The translations under genes and the position numbers were made by a program. Below are positions 10,134 to 17,465 of a stretch of DNA of 64,000 nucleotides, in pieces. Below the pieces are notes generated by a model. That model saw nothing but the letters and a program-made list of their open reading frames with translations. It was not told the origin of the DNA and did not search any database. Source of the stretch: JADJXV01 sp046328995. Its GTDB lineage: Bacteria > Bacteroidota > Ignavibacteria > Kapaibacteriales > UBA961. The stretch spans positions 1 through 64,000 of the forward strand of contig JAXLVN010000008.1 of the NCBI GenBank assembly GCA_046328995.1, written 5' to 3'. Each line of letters starts with the position of its first letter. Positions within the stretch are counted from its first letter, which is position 1.

Positions 10134-10292
10134 ATGAACAATCTCCTCTATACCGTCGCGGTACTGCTCATTCTTTTATGGGCGATCGGTTACTTCGCCT
10201 ACAGCGTCGGCGGGATGATCCATATCCTTCTGGTTATTGCAGTTATCTCCATTATCTTTCGGGTGATTCAGGGAAATAAAGTGCTCCCGTAA
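10134..10292 (+). CDS. Small membrane protein, lmo0937 family-like
   Basis: The product is 52 aa, starting MNNLLYTVAVLLIL. Two hydrophobic helices surround a short polar turn (YSVGGMIH), followed by a basic tail. This pattern (LLYTIAVILLVLW...GLIHLLLVIAVI) is the one I recall for the lmo0937 family of small membrane proteins, which are often stress-associated and have no defined activity. The longer frame opens at 10065, but the first 23 codons overlap intergenic repeat flank and lack hydrophobic character, so the internal ATG is preferred. Confidence 0.65.
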   Translation: MNNLLYTVAVLLILLWAIGYFAYSVGGMIHILLVIAVISIIFRVIQGNKVLP

Positions 10293-10369
10293 GGCAGGAG
10301 GAGCTTCGACAATTCACACAACGGCTGCTGTTTCGCGTAGAAACGAATAATTACCGGCAGCCGCACCTC

Positions 10370-10412
10370 AAAAAGACCTTTTGCGATTGAATGCAAGAGG
10401 TCTTTTTTTTGT
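10370..10412 (+). terminator. Rho-independent terminator
   Basis: An AAAAAGACCT...GCAAGAGGTCT stem with an 8-base loop is followed by eight T residues. It lies about 80 bases downstream of the small membrane protein gene and before the FMN reductase promoter region. Confidence 0.7.
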
Positions 10413-10428
10413 TCTGCGTTGAAGTACT

Positions 10429-10490
10429 TCGGTTGGACGGCCAAGGGTGACCGCAGCAAACGCCCGGAATATGCACAACCGAACCCAAAA
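10429..10490 (+). repeat. Copy 1 of a dispersed GGACGG...GGGTGACCGCA element
   Basis: Contains TTGGACGGCCAAGGGTGACC followed by a GGAAT..GCA.AA block and an A-run. Two more copies in the same orientation occur at 17313 and 43980. All three end in an A-rich stretch upstream of a gene on the same strand; here the core is about 113 bases from the FMN reductase start. Confidence 0.6.
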
Positions 10491-10497
10491 AAAAACG

Positions 10498-10505
10498 TAT
10501 TTTCG
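10498..10505 (+). promoter_or_regulatory. Candidate Bacteroidota -7 element for the FMN reductase gene
   Basis: TATTTTCG, close to the Bacteroidota -7 consensus TAnnTTTG, 42 bases before the ATG at 10547. No clear TTG element at -33 is visible. Confidence 0.4.
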
Positions 10506-10546
10506 CAGTCAATAACCCATTCATTTACGTTCATGTAGTACAACGT

Positions 10547-11110
10547 ATGCCACACAATTCGCCGATAAAAATCCTTGGAATTTCGGGCAGTTTACGTGTA
10601 GGCTCGACCAATGCGGTGATATTGCAGTCGGTCGCTTCCCTTGCGCCGGAGGGTGTGGAATTTACAATCTATGAGCATCTTGGCGACTTACCGCATTTCT
10701 CGCCTGAGCGGGATACGGAGAAGGTAGCCGAGGCGGTGACGCATCTGCGGGCGCTGCTTGCCGCTACAGACGGAGTAGTCATCTGCACACCGGAGTATGC
10801 ATTCGGGGTGCCGGGTGTGCTCAAAAATAGCTTGGACTGGATGGTCTCTTCTGCGCAATACAACGAAAAGCCGGTGGCTGCCATCAGTGCCTCTCCGCTG
10901 CCATCGGGTGGCGATAAGGCAATGGCATCATTGCTGCTTACGTTGCAGGCGCTCGGCACGCGTGTGCCGCCGGGTGGTGTGCTGAGTATTCCGGCAGTGT
11001 ATCAGAAATTGTCGAATGGCATGGTGAGCGACCCACACACAGTCGCGGCGCTTACGGGTGTCTTGGATGCGCTGCTTGGGATGATTCGTGCCGGCAGTGT
11101 GGCGCGGTAG
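10547..11110 (+). CDS. NADPH-dependent FMN reductase family oxidoreductase
   Basis: The product is 187 aa, a usual length for this flavodoxin-like family. ILGISGSLRVGSTN (residues about 8-21) is the FMN phosphate-binding loop, and TPEYAFGVPGVLKNSLDW (about 83-100) is the second family motif around the flavin. Family members reduce free or bound FMN, quinones or azo compounds with NAD(P)H in the cytoplasm. The substrate cannot be told from sequence. It is preceded by a TATTTTCG promoter-like octamer and stands alone, about 50 bases before the glycosyltransferase gene, which may be cotranscribed. Confidence 0.85.
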   Translation: MPHNSPIKILGISGSLRVGSTNAVILQSVASLAPEGVEFTIYEHLGDLPHFSPERDTEKVAEAVTHLRALLAATDGVVICTPEYAFGVPGVLKNSLDWMVSSAQYNEKPVAAISASPLPSGGDKAMASLLLTLQALGTRVPPGGVLSIPAVYQKLSNGMVSDPHTVAALTGVLDALLGMIRAGSVAR

Positions 11111-11158
11111 GGCACGCAACTATTTATCAAAAAAGATTATTAGAGTGATTGGATAAAT

Positions 11159-12532
11159 ATGAATCGAATACTGACGATGTTGCGCTCAGTCGAAGCGTTA
11201 ACGCCGAAGCGATATATTCTGACGATATTCTGTGCTGCGCTTTTCATGCGGCTGGCAGTAGTTTTTACGGTTGGTCAGCTGTATGGTCTTGATATGTATG
11301 AGCCATACATTATTAGTCAAAATATCATCAATGGTCATGGCTTTGCGATGCATTGGCCGTATGAGTCTTTTGATGCTGCGCGGTATCAGTTCATGCAGAC
11401 GCAGCCACCGCCGTATGTTACGACATTTATGCCGCCGTTAGTGCCTTATTTTTACAGTGGTTACTTTATGCTCTTTGGAGTGGGCACGGGCGCTTTGCAA
11501 GCATTACTTATGATACAGGCAGTCATTGGCTCACTTCTGCCGCTGCTCCTTTTTGGTGCTACGCGGAGTGCATTTGGGGAGAGTGCGGGGCGGTGGGCAG
11601 GAATTATCTGTGTGCTCTATTTACCTGTTGCGATGACTGCCGTTACATTGAGTGGCGCTGCCTTGTATGCTCCGATGTTTGTGGGTGTGGTCTGGAGCGC
11701 GGTGAGAGTCTATAAACGCTTCGATACGCTTGGATTTATTTTGCTTGGTGTCACCTCCGGGCTGCTGTCGCTGCTTCGGAGTGAATTCTATTATATATTC
11801 TTTGTCCTCGTCGCAGCCATCATACTGGCATGGGGCAGAAAATACCCCGCTGCTGCAAGAATTCGTGCAATCGCTTTCTGTTGTATGGCATTCGCCCTTG
11901 CGACCGGCTGGTGGACGGTGCGGAATTACCGGGAATTCGGGCGATTTATACCGGTGACCGGACATCCCTGGCGTGAGATATGGCGTGGGTACAATCCCTA
12001 TTCAAGCGGCTCCGGAACAGGCGCTAATCATTTTAAAATATGGGAGAATAAAGTAGAATTTGCACATATTACCCGTGCGCTCGACAGTATAGACTACGAC
12101 GCACACTTCGAAGGACATGCCGACAAGATTTATAAACGTGAAGTCATCGGGTACGTACAGGCGCAGCCGGGCAGCGCCCTCTGGCTGGCATTCAAAAAAG
12201 TAGTCATGCTGTGGACAATCGATGTGTATTACGAGAAAGCACGGCATCCGCTGTATGTGATACCGTCGCTGGCTGTTTTTGCGCTGTGCAGTGCCGGATT
12301 GTACTATCTCCTCCGTCGCAAGGAGTACCGCGCTCTGTGGCCGCTGTGGGGTGCGCTCTTTGTCTGCTATACAGGAGTATTTGTACTGACATACGTCCTC
12401 CCGCGCTATCAGTCGTTTATCTATCCGGCTTTTTTCCCGTTAGCCGGGTATGCATGCGCAGTATGGCTGAGCAGCAATGGAAAGCATCCTGCGAATACAG
12501 CGGAGAGTACTATTTCGACAGATGACGCATGA
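11159..12532 (+). CDS. Polytopic membrane glycosyltransferase, GT39/ArnT-like
   Basis: The product is 457 aa with about 9-11 hydrophobic segments. Early in the protein, the region around GLDMYEPYIISQNIINGHG and the later TFMPPLVPYF resemble the first large periplasmic loop of GT-C enzymes of the PMT/ArnT (glycosyltransferase family 39) type, where an acidic residue binds the metal or activates the acceptor and the PP motif follows. Such enzymes move a sugar from a polyprenyl-phosphate donor to lipid, protein or glycan on the outer face of the inner membrane. Donor and acceptor are unknown. It is shorter than ArnT (about 550 aa), as are many dolichyl-phosphate-mannose mannosyltransferase-like proteins of environmental bacteria. 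It is not next to other glycan genes. Confidence 0.65.
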   Translation: MNRILTMLRSVEALTPKRYILTIFCAALFMRLAVVFTVGQLYGLDMYEPYIISQNIINGHGFAMHWPYESFDAARYQFMQTQPPPYVTTFMPPLVPYFYSGYFMLFGVGTGALQALLMIQAVIGSLLPLLLFGATRSAFGESAGRWAGIICVLYLPVAMTAVTLSGAALYAPMFVGVVWSAVRVYKRFDTLGFILLGVTSGLLSLLRSEFYYIFFVLVAAIILAWGRKYPAAARIRAIAFCCMAFALATGWWTVRNYREFGRFIPVTGHPWREIWRGYNPYSSGSGTGANHFKIWENKVEFAHITRALDSIDYDAHFEGHADKIYKREVIGYVQAQPGSALWLAFKKVVMLWTIDVYYEKARHPLYVIPSLAVFALCSAGLYYLLRRKEYRALWPLWGALFVCYTGVFVLTYVLPRYQSFIYPAFFPLAGYACAVWLSSNGKHPANTAESTISTDDA

Positions 12533-12636
12533 ATTTGACTACCGGAACCATTTCCGGTACCGACGATGAGATTTACCAATCAATGAGATATAAGTACGTA
12601 CATTTATACATCAATCTTCAATAATAATAATCGATT

Positions 12637-14040
12637 ATGACAGCTCCCTTACAACCCTACAAGCCCCGGAATACCGTTCGTATCGTAACCGCTGCCTCGC
12701 TTTTTGACGGGCATGATGCTGCTATCAATGTCATGCGCCGGATCATCCAATCGACCGGCGTGGAAGTAATTCATCTCGGGCACAACCGCTCGGCGCAGGA
12801 TGTGGTGGACTGCGCAATTGAGGAAGACGCGCAGGCGATAGCGCTCACGAGTTATCAGGGCGGGCATGTCGAATATTTTAAGTATATGTACGACTTGCTC
12901 AAGGCAAAGGGCGCCGGGCATATCAAGCTTTTCGGCGGCGGGGGCGGCACGATACTTCCGCAGGAAATGGAAGAATTACATGCCTATGGAATTTCAAGGA
13001 TTTACTCGCCCGATGACGGACGTTCGCTCGGACTGCAGGGCATGATCAATGACCTCGTGATGCAAGCCGACTTCGAAACGCCGATGACGTTTGCCTCAGA
13101 CGCACTTTTGGGCGAAGTGACCAAGAAGAATCCCGTTGCCATTGCGCAGGCAATTTCGATGCTCGAGCGCAAGCAGCTTACGCCGCCGAAGGTGGAATCG
13201 CCGATTCCCGTGCTGGGAATTACCGGTACAGGCGGCGCGGGTAAGTCTTCGCTTACGGACGAACTTATCCTGCGTTTTCTCGAAGATTTCAAAGACAAAA
13301 CTATTGGTGTCATTTCCGTTGACCCGTCGAAGCGCAAGACCGGCGGGGCGCTGTTGGGCGATAGAATCCGTATGAATTCCGTGAGCAGTGACCGCGTCTA
13401 TATGCGTTCATTTGCAACGCGCGAGGCGAATATCGCGCTCAATAAAAACGTGCATCTGGCGATTGATTTACTTAAAATGGCAAGTTATGACCTGATCATC
13501 GTCGAGACCGCCGGTATCGGTCAAAGCGACTCTGAAATCACGCACATCGCCGACGTGTCGCTCTATGTGATGACGCCCGAATACGGTGCTGCGAGCCAAC
13601 TTGAGAAGATTGATATGGTTGATTATGCTGATATTATTGCGCTCAATAAATTCGACAAGCGCGGCGCGCTCGATGCGCTTCGGGATGTGAAAAAACAGTA
13701 TCAGCGCAGTCATGGCTTCTGGAATCGTAAGCCCGAGGACATGCCGGTCTATGGCACGATTGCCGCACAATTCAACGACCCCGGCACGAACGCGCTGTAC
13801 CTGGCCATCATCGAAGCGCTCAATGAAAAAATGAATCTCGGCTGGCAGTCATCGCTGGAAATTCCAACGGAATCGAGTCAGAAAATCTACATTATCCCAC
13901 CCGAGAGAACGCGCTATCTGGCTGAAATAGCAGAGGAATCCCGCCGAAATGATAAATTCATCCACGAGCAAAAGACGATCGCACGCAAGCTGTATCAGTT
14001 GCATGGTGCGGTGGAGATTTTGGAGGGGAATGGTGAGTAG
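12637..14040 (+). CDS. icmF: Shortened IcmF: cobalamin-binding domain fused to MeaI-type GTPase, mutase domain absent
   Basis: The product is 467 aa. Residues 13-145 are a B12-binding domain: DGHDAA with the lower-ligand His26, then TSYQGGH and a glycine-rich GGGGG stretch. Residues about 185-450 are a MeaB/ArgK-like G domain with the P-loop GTGGAGKSS (197-205) and a later NKFD guanine-specificity motif. This order and wording match the amino-terminal half of isobutyryl-CoA mutase fused (IcmF, about 1090 aa), in which the GTPase loads and protects the cobalamin of the attached mutase. Here the protein stops after EILEGNGE, and the whole substrate-binding mutase half (about 600 aa) is missing; nothing like it lies downstream. 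The stop codon TAG is the start of a REP repeat (GTAGGGGCAACC). Either the gene was truncated by repeat insertion or deletion, or it is a split subunit working with a mutase encoded elsewhere. The reading frame is otherwise intact. Confidence 0.82.
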   Translation: MTAPLQPYKPRNTVRIVTAASLFDGHDAAINVMRRIIQSTGVEVIHLGHNRSAQDVVDCAIEEDAQAIALTSYQGGHVEYFKYMYDLLKAKGAGHIKLFGGGGGTILPQEMEELHAYGISRIYSPDDGRSLGLQGMINDLVMQADFETPMTFASDALLGEVTKKNPVAIAQAISMLERKQLTPPKVESPIPVLGITGTGGAGKSSLTDELILRFLEDFKDKTIGVISVDPSKRKTGGALLGDRIRMNSVSSDRVYMRSFATREANIALNKNVHLAIDLLKMASYDLIIVETAGIGQSDSEITHIADVSLYVMTPEYGAASQLEKIDMVDYADIIALNKFDKRGALDALRDVKKQYQRSHGFWNRKPEDMPVYGTIAAQFNDPGTNALYLAIIEALNEKMNLGWQSSLEIPTESSQKIYIIPPERTRYLAEIAEESRRNDKFIHEQKTIARKLYQLHGAVEILEGNGE

Positions 14041-14061
14041 GGGCAACCCTTGCGGTTGCCC
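14037..14061 (+). repeat. Single REP unit overlapping the icmF stop codon
   Basis: GTAGGGGCAACCCTTGCGG continues into TTGCCC. This is the forward form of the REP unit found in the two arrays that follow. Bases 14038-14040 of the unit are the TAG stop of the shortened icmF gene. Confidence 0.8.
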
Positions 14062-14100
14062 AAGACGTTATGGGTACACAAATAGAAAATGGTAATAACC

Positions 14101-14388
14101 GTAGGGGCAACCCTTGCGGTTGCCCAAGACGGTATGGGAGAAACAGCATACGCGCGGGGCAACCGCAAGGGATTGCCCCTACGATAGCCTAACCCTTTAT
14201 GGGAGAAACAGCATACGCGGGGCAACCGCAAGGGATTGCCCCTACGATTGCCCAAGACGGTATGGGTGAAACAGCATACGCGGGGCAACCGCAAGGGATT
14301 GCCCCTACGATTGCCCAAGACGGTATGGGTGAAACAGCAGACACGGGGCAACCGCAAGGGATTGCCCCTACGGTTGCCCAAATCGGGT
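14101..14388. repeat. REP/BIME array outside the transposase gene
   Basis: One forward unit at 14101 is followed by four reverse-orientation units, GGGGCAACCGCAAGGGATTG continuing to CCCCTAC, starting at 14156, 14219, 14282 and 14345. The period is exactly 63 bp. Spacers read CAAGACGGTATGGGTGAAAC or a CCTTTATGGGAGAAAC variant. The units are imperfect palindromes expected to fold into hairpins, as for REP elements mobilised by RAYT transposases. The array fills the gap between icmF and the RAYT gene and has no independent coding role; short open frames through it are a by-product of the period being a multiple of three. Confidence 0.85.
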
Positions 14389-14453
14389 TGCGAGATATGG
14401 AAAATGGTATCGATTTGTTTATACCAAATGGCGAAAAAATATAATACTATATA

Positions 14454-15227
14454 ATGAACACCAATCATTACAATCCAAAAATTCATCACCGCAGATCTAT
14501 TCGGCTGTCGGGGTACGATTATTCACAGGAAGGTGCATATTTCATAACCATTTGCTGTCAAGATAAAGTGTGTAGATTTGGCACAGTTGAAAACGATAAA
14601 ATGATGTTGAATGAATGTGGGTTGATTGCCGCAAATGAATGGATAGCATTGCCTAACCGTTTTATAAATATTGAGGTAGATGTTTTTCAAATCATGCCTA
14701 ATCATATACATGGGATAATTATCGTAAAAGACGTAGGGGCAACCCTTGCGGTTGCCCAATCCTTTATGGGAGAAACAGCATACGCGGGGCAACCGCAAGG
14801 GATTGCCCCTACGGTTGCCCAAGACGGTATGGGTGAAACAGCAGACACGGGGCAACCGCAAGGGATTGCCCCTACGGTTGCCCAATCCTTTATGGGAGAA
14901 ACAGCATACGCGGGGCAACCGCAAGGGATTGCCCCTACGGTTGCCCAATCCTTTATGGGAGAAACAGCATACGCGGGGCAACCGCAAGGGATTGCCCCTA
15001 CGCAGGTAGTACACGGTACTATCCCAGCTATCATCGGTGCATATAAATCACTTGTATCTAACGGTTGTTTGAAAATATACAAATCAAAGAATAAACCAAT
15101 GGGGAAATTGTGGCAACGTAATTATTATGAACACATTATTCGCAATGAACAGTCGTATCGTACTATTTCCCAATATGTTACTGATAATCCCGCAAAATGG
15201 GCTTTTGATAAACTCTTTACGGTATAG
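14454..15227 (+). CDS. REP-associated tyrosine transposase (RAYT) with a REP array inserted in frame
   Basis: The product is 257 aa. It belongs to the Y1/HUH transposase group related to IS200 TnpA. The N-terminal part (HRRSIRLSGYDYSQEGAYF, then ITICCQD) is typical of RAYTs. His84 and His86 in PNHIHGI form the HUH metal site. The nucleophile is probably Tyr224 or Tyr225 in WQRNYYEHIIR. Without residues about 94-183 the protein would be about 168 aa, the usual family size. That extra stretch is encoded by a REP array (14733-15001) that reads through without a stop as GQPQGIAPTVAQ... units of 21 residues. It lies between the HUH motif and the helix carrying the tyrosine. All catalytic motifs are intact, so an active enzyme with a disordered loop is possible. 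The gene is flanked upstream by the matching array, its likely substrate. RAYTs act on single-stranded REP hairpins. Confidence 0.9.
   Translation: MNTNHYNPKIHHRRSIRLSGYDYSQEGAYFITICCQDKVCRFGTVENDKMMLNECGLIAANEWIALPNRFINIEVDVFQIMPNHIHGIIIVKDVGATLAVAQSFMGETAYAGQPQGIAPTVAQDGMGETADTGQPQGIAPTVAQSFMGETAYAGQPQGIAPTVAQSFMGETAYAGQPQGIAPTQVVHGTIPAIIGAYKSLVSNGCLKIYKSKNKPMGKLWQRNYYEHIIRNEQSYRTISQYVTDNPAKWAFDKLFTV
14733..15001. repeat. REP/BIME array inside the RAYT coding sequence
   Basis: A forward unit at 14733 is followed by reverse units starting at 14786, 14849, 14912 and 14975. The period is 63 bp, as in the array at 14101-14388, with the same number of units and almost the same total length (269 against 271 bases for the aligned part). 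The insert starts directly after the codons for the IIIVKD strand and ends before QVVHGTIPAIIGAYKSL, where the normal RAYT sequence resumes. Confidence 0.88.
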
Positions 15228-15360
15228 TGGTCATTAGATAGGTAGTTCGTTGCCCTTGGATTGATTCATAATATCCAATTTCTCTAGAAGGTCTCATTTT
15301 TATACAATCTTCAGGCAAGAAAGAAAATGTACTTGCCTTGCGACATCCTTCCCATCCCCC

Positions 15361-15960
15361 ATGCAATCCAAAGACTTACTCACACTTCCCAAAGAACTCG
15401 GCGAAAATCTCCGCCTGCTGCGCAGAGTGTGCGAAAAAACGCTCGATGACGTCGCCGCCGGCTCGGGACTATCGAAGAGCTTCGTTGGATTCGTCGAGAG
15501 CGGGCAACGGCGCATTAAGTCGCAGGATTTGAGGAAGTTGCTCGCGGTGTATAATTATTCGCTCGAATGGTTTTTGAGCAAAACGCAGGATACGGTTGAG
15601 GGATTTGCCTTCGATCCGGAAGCGATGGTACAGACGCGGAATCAGTCGATTCTCCTCGACGGTAGCCGGAAAGACGGGGAATTTTCTCTTCTGCTGCTCC
15701 GGCCGCTGCGGCATGAAAAGGATACGGAGTTCCTCGAACTCTACCTCCCGCCCGAAACCGTGATGACGAAAGACTTTACCCGCGCTTCAGGCATCATCCG
15801 CGGGTATGTGTGTGATGGCACACTTCTGATTGAAATGCGGGACAAAGAGCATATCGCCCGCGAGCGGGAAGAGTTTTGTTTTGACGGTCGTAAAGACCAT
15901 ATTTTCAGGAATTTTACGCACATTCCAACGAGAGTATTATTTACAGTTTCTCCTATTTAA
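15361..15960 (+). CDS. XRE-family transcriptional regulator with C-terminal cupin-like domain
   Basis: The product is 199 aa. Residues about 10-70 are an XRE/Cro helix-turn-helix: GENLRLLRRVCEKTLDDVA, then LSKSFVGFVESGQR as turn and recognition helix. Residues about 95-199 fit a small cupin beta-barrel of the type fused to XRE domains, with a GYVCDGTLLIEM strand pair and a terminal RVLFTVSP strand. Proteins of this build usually sense a small metabolite through the cupin pocket and control a few genes. The target is unknown; rimM follows directly. A DNA-binding role is well supported, the ligand is not. Confidence 0.75.
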   Translation: MQSKDLLTLPKELGENLRLLRRVCEKTLDDVAAGSGLSKSFVGFVESGQRRIKSQDLRKLLAVYNYSLEWFLSKTQDTVEGFAFDPEAMVQTRNQSILLDGSRKDGEFSLLLLRPLRHEKDTEFLELYLPPETVMTKDFTRASGIIRGYVCDGTLLIEMRDKEHIAREREEFCFDGRKDHIFRNFTHIPTRVLFTVSPI

Positions 15961-15969
15961 TTGATTTTT

Positions 15970-16512
15970 ATGTCCCTACGCTACATCGGCACAATTCTCC
16001 GCACACATGGCACCGACGGTTCGGTGTTTGTCTCTGAGGCGCCTCCAACGCTTAATTTACCTCCCAATTCAACGATTCATATCGGTTTTTCGGGTCAATT
16101 CGCCAAGCCCTACAAGCTTGCTTCGCTCCGTCCGGCGCAGCGCGGCGTGCTGATGTCATTTGCCGGTATTACCTCGCCCGAGTCTGCGGCTGCGCTTCGT
16201 GAGGAAGGCGTGTTTGTCGAGGATGCACTCTTGCGTTCGGGTAATGCAGATGAATTCACCATCGGCGAAATTCTCGACTGCGCGGTTATCGAACAGTCCA
16301 CCGGCAAGCATCTCGGCACGATTACCGATGTGTGGATCATGCCGGCGAATGACGTGTGGGTACTGACCACAACGCAGGGCGATATTCCGCTGCCGGTGAT
16401 TGATGACGTGGTCAAGCTCGTTGATATTCCTCATAAGCGCATTGAAGTTGAACTCATTGCGGGATTACGTGAACTTGCTACTGGAGGTGATGATGTCCCT
16501 GATGAGAATTGA
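15970..16512 (+). CDS. rimM: Ribosome maturation factor RimM
   Basis: The product is 180 aa from the ATG at 15970; a TTG at 15961 would add three residues. YIGTILRTHGTDGSVFV at the N-terminus corresponds to the RimM beta-barrel signature (vGkIvkphGlkGevkV), and the second half (GTITDVW, then DIPLPVIDDVVKLVDIPHKR) is the PRC-barrel domain. RimM binds S19 and helps assemble the 30S head. It overlaps the start of trmD, its usual partner, so the two are probably translationally coupled. The normal neighbours rpsP and rplS are absent on both sides. Confidence 0.85.
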   Translation: MSLRYIGTILRTHGTDGSVFVSEAPPTLNLPPNSTIHIGFSGQFAKPYKLASLRPAQRGVLMSFAGITSPESAAALREEGVFVEDALLRSGNADEFTIGEILDCAVIEQSTGKHLGTITDVWIMPANDVWVLTTTQGDIPLPVIDDVVKLVDIPHKRIEVELIAGLRELATGGDDVPDEN

Positions 16513-17179
16513 TATTGTGAGTGGTGTACCGGCTCTCGTCGAGCCATTACTCTCGGAAAGTATCATTGGCCGCGCCCGTGCTAAAGGCGTGGTGGAGATA
16601 TATGTGCATAATCTGCATGACTATGCAGAAGACCGATTCAAGCATATCGACGACACACCTTTCGGTGGTGGCGCGGGAATGATTATCAAATGCGCGCCGG
16701 TCTTTGCATGTATCGAAAAGCTCCTTGCCGAGCGTGACTACGACCATGTGATTTATGCCTCGCCCGATGGTGAAATGCTCGATCAGACAATGGCAAACGG
16801 ACTCTCACTTGCGAAGAATATCATTATCCTCGCAGGACATTACAAGGGAATTGATCAGCGGATACGCGATATTTTGGTGACGAAGGAAATTTCCATTGGC
16901 GATTATGTGCTTAGTGGCGGCGAGCTGCCTGCGCTCGTGATGGTGGACTCGATCGTACGCCTGCTCCCGGGAGCAATTGGCGATGCCGAGTCGGCACTTG
17001 AGGATGCGTTTCAGCAAGGGCTGTTGGATGCGCCGCATTATACACGTCCGGCGGATTTTCGGGGAACGCGGGTGCCGGATGTGCTCTTAAGCGGGAATCA
17101 TGCCGAGATACGGAAGTGGAGGGAAAAGCAGGCACTTGAGAAGACGCGTGCTCGGCGTCCGGACTTGCTGGGGGAGTGA
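16493..17179 (+). CDS. trmD: tRNA (guanine-N1)-methyltransferase TrmD
   Basis: The product is 228 aa and makes m1G37 in tRNAs that read CNN codons, preventing +1 frameshifts. The SPOUT knot is visible: GGGAGMIIK near the N-terminus, then LAGHYKGIDQRI, and GDYVLSGGELPALVMVD around the S-adenosylmethionine site. The C-terminal helical part holds HYTRPADFRGTRVPDVLLSG and the final HAEIRKWR helix. The chosen ATG at 16493 lies 5 bases after a strong GGAGG (16483-16487) within the end of rimM; ATG 16502 would give the more usual MRIDI start. The 20-base overlap with rimM suggests coupled translation. Confidence 0.92.
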   Translation: MSLMRIDIVSGVPALVEPLLSESIIGRARAKGVVEIYVHNLHDYAEDRFKHIDDTPFGGGAGMIIKCAPVFACIEKLLAERDYDHVIYASPDGEMLDQTMANGLSLAKNIIILAGHYKGIDQRIRDILVTKEISIGDYVLSGGELPALVMVDSIVRLLPGAIGDAESALEDAFQQGLLDAPHYTRPADFRGTRVPDVLLSGNHAEIRKWREKQALEKTRARRPDLLGE

Positions 17180-17180
17180 T

Positions 17181-17308
17181 AATGGCACGCTGATGGCGCT
17201 GATTTTTTATGATTTTCGCTGATATTTGAGTTTGTTATCGTGATCTTAACACCACACCTTTCCCTATCATCTTCCATCATACAAAATCAGCGGTATCTGC
17301 GTGCCATT
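17181..17308. repeat. MITE-like element with 28-bp terminal inverted repeats
   Basis: The left arm starting AATGGCACGCTGATGGCGCT and the right arm ending GCGTGCCATT match as inverted repeats at roughly 24 of 28 positions. The element starts one base after the trmD stop codon. The internal ATGATTTTCGCTGAT resembles a dispersed GCTGATTTTTATGATTTTCG element that I have seen in other genomes. It has no coding capacity. Confidence 0.65.
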
Positions 17309-17312
17309 CTTC

Positions 17313-17389
17313 CGAACGCTTGGACGGCAATGGGTGACCGCAGGCGCGCGTTTGGAATGAGCAGAAGGGGTACAAAAAATTCTTCAGGC
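17313..17389 (+). repeat. Copy 2 of the dispersed GGACGG...GGGTGACCGCA element
   Basis: TTGGACGGCAATGGGTGACC is followed by GCGCGTTTGGAATGAGCAGA and an A-run. It matches the copies at 10429 and 43980 in sequence, direction and position before a gene. The core is about 145 bases before the nadC start and abuts the inverted-repeat element after trmD. Confidence 0.6.
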
Positions 17390-17414
17390 GGGGCGTTACA
17401 TTCCCGTAAAACTG

Positions 17415-17422
17415 TATTTTTG
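17415..17422 (+). promoter_or_regulatory. Candidate -7 promoter element for nadC
   Basis: TATTTTTG matches the Bacteroidota -7 consensus TAnnTTTG. It is 44 bases before the nadC ATG, inside the A/T-rich stretch that follows dispersed repeat copy 2. Confidence 0.45.
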
Positions 17423-17465
17423 TGACACTTTAAACTATAAATATTCATTATTTCCTGATATATCT

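Noticed and set aside
14199..14444. Open frames of 70-80 codons on both strands through the REP array outside the RAYT gene
   Set aside because: They exist because the 63-bp repeat period is a multiple of three; the array is non-coding repeat DNA.
14037..15001. CRISPR array
   Set aside because: The repeats are palindromic, alternate in orientation, and the spacers are the same in every unit; no cas genes are nearby.
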